NCBI GenBank assembly: GCA_021129835.1
Contig: JAJOKM010000022.1
Coordinates: 1-21,341 of the forward strand
Origin: Thermodesulfovibrionales bacterium
GTDB taxonomy: Bacteria; Nitrospirota; Thermodesulfovibrionia; Thermodesulfovibrionales; Dissulfurispiraceae
Direction of reading: 5' to 3'
Length of the DNA: 21,341 nucleotides
The notes under the pieces were generated by a model. The model was not told the origin of the DNA and did not search any database. It saw nothing but the letters and a program-made list of their open reading frames with translations. How positions within the stretch are numbered: position 1 is the first letter of the stretch; each line of letters starts with the position of its first letter. This document shows, one piece after another, positions 1-5,898 of the stretch. Position numbers and translations under genes: made by a program.

Positions 1-59
1 GCGCACCTGCGTAGTTACCTTGTTTCTATGCTGAATTACTCTGCTTTGGCCATCTCATC

Positions 60-210
60 AAAGGAAACCTACATGACATACGGTCACAAAGGGGAATGAA
101 AATGTCATTGCGAGCCCGAAGGGCGTGGCAATCCCGCCCAGATTGCTTCACTTCGTTCGCAATGACAAGTGAAGAACAATAGCAAAAAAGGGTATTTACA
201 GAAGAAAAGT
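60..210 (-). repeat. Dispersed palindromic repeat, copy A
   Basis: About 150 bp that matches, in inverted orientation, the segment at 5620-5780. The core is bounded by inverted TGTCATTGCGA / TCGCAATGACA ends and contains internal hairpin parts (GGCAATC facing GATTGC). Similarity runs beyond the core on both sides, from a TTCTTCTGTAA block to a TGTAGGTTTC block. Any short reading frame here (the VIANEVKQS type of translation) is a by-product of the repeat. This core type is widespread in bacterial intergenic regions; I see no transposase, so a non-autonomous MITE-like element is an inference. Confidence 0.75.
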
Positions 211-226
211 GCATTGTGTTGCCCTT

Positions 227-1018
227 TCAATCTGAGAAAGAACCGTATTTATTTATAAACTCCATTAGAGTCTCAGAGAGACCTTTAATCTCATCTTTTT
301 GCGGTAACCTCGCGATAATCCTTTCTATATATTCTTTCTCTGATAGCAATCTAAAGGTAGCTCCAAAATTGATATCATATACCCACGAAAGCTGCATGAG
401 TTTAAAATCATTCAATGCCTTTACCTTTGAAAGAGGAACAACCTCTCTTTTATGAATGCATGCAATGACACCCTCCGAGTAATCTGCCGTATCCGGAAGT
501 CCAAGACTTACGGCAGAAGCCCTTTTTTCTCCAGAATCCTCGTAATATTCTGTAAATACCCGCCATATATCGAGTTTGTCCGCATCCCGCGTTAATTTAA
601 CGAAGAAGACGATATCCGGTCGCACATTTTCTGGTATCAAAAAGACATTATGAAGTTTTACTGTCTGGATTATTAATGCTTGTTCATCGGCAGGAAGATT
701 TTGCAGTATCTTCTCTTTAAGGAGTATCTGAGCCCCTAAATGGCCGTGGTTAACAGATATGCGATCATCGAAGGTGCGGTATTTTGCATATTGCGGGAAT
801 CTCCCGATGTCATGGAAGAGGGCCACTGTTTCGGCAAGCATCATCTCTTCATCACTTCGAGACAAACCTCTTGTTATCTCGATAATGTTTTTGCATACAT
901 TTAGGGTATGCCTCTCCTTAAAAGAGATATTTCTCTGGTCTTTAATATTTGGCAAATAAAAAAGTTTCCAGTAGTCAGTGAACCAATCCTTGAAGAGACT
1001 CAGATCATCCTGCTTCAT
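227..1018 (-). CDS. HD-domain metal-dependent phosphohydrolase
   Basis: A 263-residue HD-superfamily protein, probably cytoplasmic. Metal-binding signature: an early His in ERHTLNV (residue ~37), the HD pair in ALFHDIGRF (~69-70), a His in SVNHGHLG (~91) and a later conserved Asp in the TRDADKLD stretch. HD proteins hydrolyse phosphate esters, often nucleotides or signalling nucleotides; the substrate cannot be told here. I placed the start at the ATG ending at 1018, which has a GAGG ribosome-binding site 8 nt upstream. An ATG 42 nt further upstream would overlap the end of serS by 14 nt and has no good ribosome-binding site. It lies directly behind serS and is probably cotranscribed. Its base composition is much more AT-rich than serS. 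Confidence 0.85.
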   Translation of the reverse strand: MKQDDLSLFKDWFTDYWKLFYLPNIKDQRNISFKERHTLNVCKNIIEITRGLSRSDEEMMLAETVALFHDIGRFPQYAKYRTFDDRISVNHGHLGAQILLKEKILQNLPADEQALIIQTVKLHNVFLIPENVRPDIVFFVKLTRDADKLDIWRVFTEYYEDSGEKRASAVSLGLPDTADYSEGVIACIHKREVVPLSKVKALNDFKLMQLSWVYDINFGATFRLLSEKEYIERIIARLPQKDEIKGLSETLMEFINKYGSFSD

Positions 1019-1046
1019 CTTATACGCCTCAGATGCTTCGCTCTCG

Positions 1047-2306
1047 CTACGTGATTGCATCCACGCCCATGTATGTTCGCAGCGCCTCAGGAACTGCTAC
1101 GCTGCCATTGCTCTGCTGATAGTTTTCGAGCACCGAGATAAGAATACGAGGCAAGGCCATCCCGGAGCCGTTCAGGGTGTGGGCAAACTCTGGTTTGGCA
1201 CCCGGTTCTGGGCGATAGCGCACATTGGCCCGTCGCGACTGAAAATCGGTGCAGTTGGAGCAGGAGCTCACCTCCAGCCACTCGCCACAACCAGGGGCCC
1301 AGACCTCAATGTCGTAAGATTTTGCGGAAGCAAAGCCGAGGTCGGCGGTACAGAGCTCTACTATCCGATACGGCAGCCCCAATTTGCTACACACCGCTGC
1401 GGCATCCTCCACCATTTTTTCCAGTTCTTCATCGGACGTATCCGGTTCGACGAACTTATAGAGCTCGACCTTATCGAACTGATGCCCTCGCTTGATCCCA
1501 CGGGTGTCCTTCCCGGCCGACATCTTCTCCCGGCGGAAACAGGTGGTGAAGGCCACATGGTAGATCGGCAGAGTGCCAGGTGGCAGGATCTCACCGCGAT
1601 AAAGGTTGGTCAGCGGGACCTCGGAGGTGGGGACGAACCAAAGGTCATCCTCCTGGTCGTGGTAGAGGTTGTCAGCAAACTTGGGCAGATTTCCTGATCC
1701 TACCATGCACTCCCTTTTGACCATAAAAGGGGGATATATCTCGGTATACCCATGTTCCTTGATATGGAAATCAAGCATAAAATTGATCAGCGCTCGCTGC
1801 ATCCGAGCCCCCCACCCTTTGAGCAGGTAGAAGCGAGATCCAGAGAGCTTAACCCCTCTCTCAAAGTCAACGATTCCCAAATTCTCACCAAGTTCCCAAT
1901 GCGGTCGCGGCTCGAAATCGAACTGGCGGCACTCGCCACGGGAGCGCACCAATACGTTGTCGGACCCGTCTTTGCCGTGGGGGACACTGAGACGGGGAAT
2001 GTTAGGCATGCGAAGAAGCATGTCTCTGATCTGCTCCGATACTTGAGCCTCATTCTGTTCAAGCGTTCGAATGAGTTCCCCAACATGTCGCATATCGGCA
2101 ATGAGGTCGGGGGGCTTTTCCTTCGTTCGTTCCAGCTCTCTGCTTACTTCATTGCGCCTCGCCCGCAACCCCTCGATCCGCTGCAGGAGATTCCTTTCCT
2201 CCTTGTCTAGGCGGAGAATCTCATTGATAGGGGCGTCATCATTACGTTTGGCTAATGCCTCCTGAACGATCTCTGGATTCTGACGTAAAAGTTGTATGTT
2301 AAGCAT
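1047..2306 (-). CDS. serS: Seryl-tRNA synthetase (serine--tRNA ligase)
   Basis: Class II aminoacyl-tRNA synthetase that charges tRNA-Ser (and tRNA-Sec) in the cytoplasm; 419 residues, normal for bacterial SerRS. The N-terminal ~110 residues have the charged, coiled-coil character of the tRNA-binding arm (RARRNEVSRELERTKEK). Motif 2 is visible as FRREKMSAGKDTRG followed by HQFDKVEL, and motif 3 as LNGSGMALPRILISVLENYQ. The ending VPEALRTYMG is typical. The ATG has GGAGG 9 nt upstream (CGGAGGCAATATCG). Two sampled 60-base lines within the gene are about 65% GC, whereas a sampled line of DUF1015 is about 35%. This high GC also opens long spurious frames on the plus strand. Acquisition from a GC-rich donor is possible but cannot be shown from composition alone. 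Confidence 0.96.
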   Translation of the reverse strand: MLNIQLLRQNPEIVQEALAKRNDDAPINEILRLDKEERNLLQRIEGLRARRNEVSRELERTKEKPPDLIADMRHVGELIRTLEQNEAQVSEQIRDMLLRMPNIPRLSVPHGKDGSDNVLVRSRGECRQFDFEPRPHWELGENLGIVDFERGVKLSGSRFYLLKGWGARMQRALINFMLDFHIKEHGYTEIYPPFMVKRECMVGSGNLPKFADNLYHDQEDDLWFVPTSEVPLTNLYRGEILPPGTLPIYHVAFTTCFRREKMSAGKDTRGIKRGHQFDKVELYKFVEPDTSDEELEKMVEDAAAVCSKLGLPYRIVELCTADLGFASAKSYDIEVWAPGCGEWLEVSSCSNCTDFQSRRANVRYRPEPGAKPEFAHTLNGSGMALPRILISVLENYQQSNGSVAVPEALRTYMGVDAIT

Positions 2307-2310
2307 CGAT

Positions 2311-2404
2311 ATTGCCTCCGAATTGCCTCACCAAAAAATCTATATGAAATTATATCATTGCCTCACATAAAAATCTATACACCGAATTGCCTCATAAAAA
2401 ATCG
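2311..2404 (-). repeat. GAGGCAAT direct repeats in the serS leader
   Basis: Read on the minus strand, GAGGCAAT occurs four times between the neighbouring element and serS (plus-strand ATTGCCTC at 2311, 2322, 2357 and 2386). Three copies are next to an AT-rich AGATTTTT-type block. The copy nearest serS contains its ribosome-binding site. A TATAAT hexamer at 2349-2354 (minus) is a candidate -10 box, but I see no good -35 at 17 nt. The set looks like a local duplication of the ribosome-binding-site segment. Confidence 0.6.
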
Positions 2405-2596
2405 GGTTCTTCTCCAAATTTAGTAGAGATTAGGTAGTGTAGGGCTTTATGCCCGTAAACATACGAACCCAAAAATCTGTAGAAATTCGTCTTGAGCGAG
2501 CTTTGTGCTGCGACCCACAGAATGAATTTGATATTTAATTACGCCCATAAAGGGCTACACTACCATGCGGGTAACTACACTTTTTGGAGAAGAACC
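2405..2596. mobile_element. 192-bp MITE-like nested inverted-repeat element
   Basis: Perfect 14-bp terminal inverted repeats: GGTTCTTCTCCAAA at 2405-2418 and its complement at 2583-2596. Inside them is a second inverted pair, 2433-2458 and 2539-2564 (26 bp each). Each inner arm carries its own small hairpin: GGGC-TTTAT-GCCC on the left and GCCC-ATAAA-GGGC on the right. A second partial copy of the right end lies at 21248-21307. No transposase is encoded and no clear target-site duplication is seen. Spread by a transposase supplied in trans is an inference. Confidence 0.7.
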
Positions 2597-2609
2597 TTTA
2601 AAATTAACC

Positions 2610-2891
2610 TTACATGACTCCCTGATGACGAAAAGAGAATTGCTTTTCATAGAAATCTTTTGCAGCAGCCTGTTTTTCGGCTACATAGGAAAAAATTTCT
2701 TCGTAATTCTCAAAAAGCAGATTAACAATTCTGGTATCCAAAAGGCGCCGATCAGAAAATTGTTTAAAGATATGAACAACGCCATCTTTGGACATGCCTT
2801 TCCTATATGGCCGGTCTTCAATTAACGCGGTAAACGATTCTATAATTCTCGTAAATCTTTTCTCGCAGACACATAAACTCCATTGAGTCTC
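2610..2891 (-). pseudogene. Truncated HD-GYP domain C-terminal remnant
   Basis: An open frame of about 93 codons, from a GTG ending at 2891 to a stop at 2610, in the same frame as the OmpA-like gene and just after its stop. It contains ESFTALIEDRPYRKGM, which closely matches the [D]xFxALTEDRPYR segment near the end of HD-GYP cyclic-di-GMP phosphodiesterases, then a helix and a tail (DTRIVNLLFENYEEI) like the usual FDPxxVxxFL ending. The HD, HHExxxGxGYP and other catalytic parts are missing, and the conserved Asp before FTAL appears as Glu. A 61-codon frame from an internal ATG (2795) covers only the last part. No ribosome-binding site precedes the GTG. Most likely a gene fragment; a small expressed protein is less likely. 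No catalytic activity is expected. Confidence 0.55.
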
Positions 2892-2902
2892 ACATCTTTG
2901 TT

Positions 2903-3907
2903 TTATTGTCGTTTCACTAACTCCACTCGCTGGTTCTTTGCACGTCCTTCTTCGGTTTTATTGGAGGCCATAGGGGACAACGGGCCAACACTGTGAGCCT
3001 TGAGCCGATTTGCGTCCACACCATGTTTGGAGACAAGCTCTTTTACTACAGCATCAGCACGACCTTGCGAGAGCTTCATATTATAGGTCAAATCACCAAC
3101 ATTATCCGTGTGACCCACAACATGCAATTTAAGGTTGGGATTCTGCTGAAGGAGACTGGCAATCTCCTTAAGAACTGGGTCTGATTCAGGCTTTACATCT
3201 GCTTTACCAAAATCAAAATGGATGCCGTAAATTGCTACATGTCCGACCTTGGCTATATCACCCAGCATAGTGCCTGCTGTAACCAATCCCACCTCCATAG
3301 GCCGGATTTCAACGACAACGAGATTTATTGCCGGATGGTCTTCGCGCCGATCAACCCTATGACCGCTTATGCTGTGTAAAGAGGTGTAATGTGATACATA
3401 AACCTCTCCTTCAGGACGGGAAAGTTTAGCGGCTAAATATCGCTGCGGCCGAGGCTGTGCAAAAATATTAAATTTACCCAGTCTTCCCCTAGGATAGATG
3501 AATCTATCAAGGTCGTATCCCAGCTCCTCCCCTGCTCCACTGAATAAAATCTCAAAACCGGCATTTTTCAGTGCCGCTTCATAACTGCGGAAGATCTCCA
3601 GTGTTGAACGACCTTCTGGCGCCTCATAAAAAATACGAGTTACCTTGCCTTCCAGTCGCTTGCTTTCTGTTAATTTAAGTGCTGGTCTTCTTTTTTCTTC
3701 ATCAAACTCCCTCACCGCTTTCCCAAGCGGAAGCACATATTCATCAAACTGTTTTACATCATAAAACTTTATAACAGAACCAGCAAAGCGTGAGATAAGT
3801 GGATGGTCTTTACTCCCTTCAACATTCTTCCCATGCGCATAGGCAACACTGGCCGTCAACAATAGTACTCCTAACAAGTAAACCAATACCTTGCTCATAC
3901 TTCTCAT
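2903..3907 (-). CDS. DUF4892-type OmpA-family outer membrane/periplasmic protein
   Basis: A 334-residue exported protein. Residues 1-25 form a Sec signal peptide (MRSMSK, hydrophobic VLVYLLGVLLLTASVA, then AYA before HGKN). The middle (~25-220) looks like DUF4892, starting with a DHPLISRFAGS segment. The last ~115 residues are an OmpA C-terminal domain that binds peptidoglycan: IHFDFGKADVKP, then VVGHTDNVG, then NQRVELV. The start at 3907 has a near-perfect AGGAGGT 7 nt upstream; a more upstream ATG would overlap the preceding gene. Only 16 nt separate it from the UPF0132 gene, so the two are probably one transcript. It likely anchors the envelope to the cell wall; the DUF4892 role is unknown. 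Confidence 0.85.
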   Translation of the reverse strand: MRSMSKVLVYLLGVLLLTASVAYAHGKNVEGSKDHPLISRFAGSVIKFYDVKQFDEYVLPLGKAVREFDEEKRRPALKLTESKRLEGKVTRIFYEAPEGRSTLEIFRSYEAALKNAGFEILFSGAGEELGYDLDRFIYPRGRLGKFNIFAQPRPQRYLAAKLSRPEGEVYVSHYTSLHSISGHRVDRREDHPAINLVVVEIRPMEVGLVTAGTMLGDIAKVGHVAIYGIHFDFGKADVKPESDPVLKEIASLLQQNPNLKLHVVGHTDNVGDLTYNMKLSQGRADAVVKELVSKHGVDANRLKAHSVGPLSPMASNKTEEGRAKNQRVELVKRQ

Positions 3908-3923
3908 GATAATTACCTCCTGT

Positions 3924-4271
3924 TTAGTTGCTAATCTGTTTCTCGGCAAAATCTCCCACCACAGGCAGTTTAAATCTTTCTCCCTTGAATGCCTTATACA
4001 TCAGCAATATCCAAAGGATTAATCCCAGAGGCGTTAGTAGAAAAGCGATTATCGGTCCAATAAAAGGGATCCATGCAACGACTATTGATATCACGAACAG
4101 TGGCAGAAATGTCGCCAATGACTGCATTGCATGAAATCTGACGAACTCATTCTTTTTTTCCAATATCAAAAACACCATCCCGGTTATGAAACCAAAAACA
4201 TAGCAAAGCAAGCCAGCGATGTTTTCACTTATACCCAGAAACGTATTGGTTGTTCTGTTATTCCGCATCAT
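3924..4271 (-). CDS. UPF0132/DUF4870-family small membrane protein
   Basis: A 115-residue inner-membrane protein. Family signature: ISENIAGLLCYVFGFITGMV, then LEKKNEFVRFHAMQSL, then two further hydrophobic segments (LPLFVISIVVAWIPF and GPIIAFLLTPLGLILWILLM) and a short soluble tail ending in GERFKLPVVGD. That gives about three membrane helices. The function of the family is not established. AAGGAGGTGACAA precedes two adjacent ATG codons (4269-4271 and 4266-4268); either could start. It is the first gene of a probable pair with the OmpA-like gene. A strong inverted repeat sits about 35 nt upstream of the start. Confidence 0.85.
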   Translation of the reverse strand: MMRNNRTTNTFLGISENIAGLLCYVFGFITGMVFLILEKKNEFVRFHAMQSLATFLPLFVISIVVAWIPFIGPIIAFLLTPLGLILWILLMYKAFKGERFKLPVVGDFAEKQISN

Positions 4272-4304
4272 TTGTCACCTCCTTCTTTTTAAAGTATTGT
4301 CACC

Positions 4305-4346
4305 AAATACGGTAGTCGCAGGATTTATCCTTCGGATACCGTATTT
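4305..4346. promoter_or_regulatory. 42-bp concentric inverted repeat upstream of UPF0132 gene
   Basis: AAATACGGTA (4305-4314) and TACCGTATTT (4337-4346) are perfect 10-bp inverted arms. Centred on the same point is a second dyad, AGGAT-TT-ATCCT (4320-4331). Between them three of five positions can pair (T-G, C-G, G-C). As RNA or cruciform DNA this gives a long, nearly continuous stem. It is followed by no T-run, so a classic terminator is unlikely. It could be an operator, a 5'-UTR structure or a mobile palindrome. Confidence 0.55.
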
Positions 4347-4532
4347 CTCCATCCCCTCGTGAGGCAGGGGAGGGGCAACACTTCGATTATCATACCACTA
4401 ATGCCCTATTAAATATCCCCCCTTTTTATCCCCTTTCTGTCTACACCTTCCTGTGCGTTGTCTGTCTGCCGTCCTATCAGAGCCGCAAGCAGGCACTGGC
4501 AAGTCATCAAGGGAGAGGGCTACTTGCCTCGC
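4347..4532. other. Gap between ExoD and UPF0132 genes, one hairpin
   Basis: No credible gene. There is a C/G-rich stretch (CCATCCCCTCGTGAGGCAGG) resembling a common intergenic repeat type. A 7-bp inverted repeat, GGCAAGT (4498-4504) and ACTTGCC (4522-4528), lies just past the ExoD stop; its 17-nt loop and lack of a T-run make it a poor terminator. Confidence 0.4.
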
Positions 4533-5138
4533 TCACCACGGAATCTTCTGAAAAATAAAGATTGCGATAGTTGAATAAACCAGCAATAAAACTGTTCCAG
4601 TTAAAAGGCTAACAAAAATCAGGCGTTCATCTTCAGTTGATATGCCAATCCCAATGATACAGATAACCAATGCAGGCACAGTATTAGTAAGCGGAATGGG
4701 AATTGCCATTATCATCCCCAATAAAGCAATAATCGCCCCCAGTATAAAACGAAAATTCCCCTGTACCATAAACTTTTTTTGCTTGCCCAGCCACTTCTCT
4801 ACTCTCCTCAAGAAAGGCACTCCCTTTTGTCTTAGAAGAACAATGAGTTTAGGTGGGATCTGTCTCTGGCGAATTCTGTCAGGCAGCCAGAGAGAATTTC
4901 TGCCGATCAATATTTGTATTCCTACGAAGATAATTACAACGGCAAAGGGGATAGCATATCCTACAGCCGGGATTGGAAGTGCCGCAGGAAGGGAAAGTAG
5001 AAGGAGCACCATCCCAAAACCACGACGAGAGATAACATCAATAAATTCACCTATAGTAATTCCTTCTTTGTAATTTATGGATGTTAAAGAAATCTGTTCT
5101 AATAGAGCCTCGACCTCTTCTGAAAACTTTTTTTTCAT
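4533..5138 (-). CDS. ExoD-family (exopolysaccharide synthesis) membrane protein
   Basis: A 201-residue integral membrane protein of the ExoD family (Pfam PF06055 from memory). Family features in order: a polar N-terminus with a helix (VEALLEQI), a GEFIDVISRRGFGMVLLLLS segment, a Pro-rich hydrophobic stretch LPAALPIPAVGYAIP, a central LPDRIRQRQIPPK link, then RVEKWLG and a second half with AIPIPLTNTVPALVICIIGI. The two halves look alike, as in other family members. ExoD was named for an exopolysaccharide phenotype in Sinorhizobium, but the molecular role is unclear. The ribosome-binding site is weak. No polysaccharide genes are nearby, so the pathway cannot be inferred from context. Confidence 0.85.
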   Translation of the reverse strand: MKKKFSEEVEALLEQISLTSINYKEGITIGEFIDVISRRGFGMVLLLLSLPAALPIPAVGYAIPFAVVIIFVGIQILIGRNSLWLPDRIRQRQIPPKLIVLLRQKGVPFLRRVEKWLGKQKKFMVQGNFRFILGAIIALLGMIMAIPIPLTNTVPALVICIIGIGISTEDERLIFVSLLTGTVLLLVYSTIAIFIFQKIPW

Positions 5139-5410
5139 ATATTTAGTAGTTTATTAATGGGCATGACAATCTGACTTCATAAAGTTCATCTTCATATAAT
5201 GAACTATTACCATATAATAAATCTTCGTGCAGGGAATATTCAAATTTGCCGATAAAAGTCCGTTGCTGCTTACCCTGTTAGATCTGCTCTACATAACGCA
5301 GAAAGCCCTGAGGCTTGACTTGTCTGAAGCGCTACGCTAAACTATTTATCGAATGGATAGAGAGCGGCCAAAGAATAACTTGACTAAAATATTAAACTCA
5401 CCCCCTCAAA
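5139..5410. other. Intergenic region upstream of tRNA-Lys and ExoD gene
   Basis: No gene seen. It contains a perfect 7-bp inverted repeat AGTTCAT-N9-ATGAACT (5183-5205) about 45 nt upstream of the ExoD start, possibly an operator. A TTGACT at 5380-5385 points towards the tRNAs, but no -10 box follows at the right distance. Confidence 0.35.
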
Positions 5411-5483
5411 GGGCCGCTAGCTCAGTTGGTAGAGCACCGCCCTTTTAAGGCGAGGGTCGTTGGTTCGAATCCAACGCGGCTCA
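5411..5483 (+). tRNA. tRNA-Lys (anticodon UUU)
   Basis: Full cloverleaf: acceptor GGGCCGC/GCGGCTC, D arm GCTC...GAGC, anticodon loop CTTTTAA (anticodon TTT), T arm GTTGG-TTCGAAT-CCAAC, discriminator A. CCA is not encoded. The top pair of the anticodon stem is a C-A mismatch; the other four are G-C or C-G. It is one base from the next tRNA, so both are probably cut from one transcript. Confidence 0.95.
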
Positions 5484-5484
5484 T

Positions 5485-5559
5485 GTCCCCATCGTCTAGC
5501 CCGGCCTAGGACACCGCCCTTTCAAGGCGGTAACATGGGTTCAAATCCCATTGGGGACG
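5485..5559 (+). tRNA. tRNA-Glu (anticodon UUC)
   Basis: Acceptor GTCCCCA/TGGGGAC, D arm GTC...GAC, anticodon stem ACCGCC/GGCGGT around loop CTTTCAA (anticodon TTC), T arm TGGG-TTCAAAT-CCCA, discriminator G. CCA is not encoded. It directly follows tRNA-Lys. Confidence 0.95.
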
Positions 5560-5619
5560 CTCAAAAGTAGCAAAGTGCATCTGATCTACTTGGGCTGACC
5601 ATTATAACATTCAAACTTC

Positions 5620-5780
5620 ACTTTTTTGGGGTTCTTCTGTAAGTACTTTTTTGTTGTTGCTCTTCACTTGTCATTGCGAACGGAGTGAAGCAATCCCGTC
5701 GGGATTGCCATGCCCTTCGGGCTCACAATAACATTTTCATGCCCTTTTGTGTGCTGAAAGCAGATGTAGGTTTCATTTTT
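5620..5780 (+). repeat. Dispersed palindromic repeat, copy B
   Basis: Matches copy A at 60-210 in opposite orientation along about 150 bp, with scattered substitutions and small indels. The core runs from TTGTCATTGCGAACGGAGTG to GGGCTCACAATAACA. The right inverted end has drifted (CACAATAACA for CGCAATGACA). It lies about 60 bp after tRNA-Glu. Confidence 0.75.
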
Positions 5781-5843
5781 AATGTCTCTTTGGCGGCATG
5801 ATATACTTTGTACAGTCGAGGCCGATTTTAATTGCGGAGATAG

Positions 5844-5873
5844 TTGAGTTTACGATGCCATCAGTGCTAATAT
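5844..5873 (+). promoter_or_regulatory. Candidate sigma-70-type promoter for the DUF1015 gene
   Basis: TTGAGT (5844-5849), an 18-nt spacer and TAATAT (5868-5873), with an extended -10 TG one base before the hexamer. Transcription would begin about 20 nt before the DUF1015 start. Confidence 0.45.
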
Positions 5874-5898
5874 AGATTCAAATTTTTTTTGGAATTTA

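Noticed and set aside
26..214. A 62-codon minus-strand frame containing VIANEVKQS
   Set aside because: It is a translation of the dispersed palindromic repeat; the same kind of peptide appears wherever this repeat occurs.
978..2210. Long plus-strand open frames opposite serS (239 and 152 codons)
   Set aside because: They arise from the GC-rich serS on the other strand, show no recognisable domains and lie entirely across serS and the end of the HD gene.
2307..2404. T-box leader for serS
   Set aside because: Too short, and neither a T-box sequence nor a specifier stem is visible; only GAGGCAAT repeats are present.
2565..2825. An 86-codon plus-strand frame starting in the 192-bp element
   Set aside because: It is antisense to the HD-GYP remnant, begins inside the repeat and has no ribosome-binding site.
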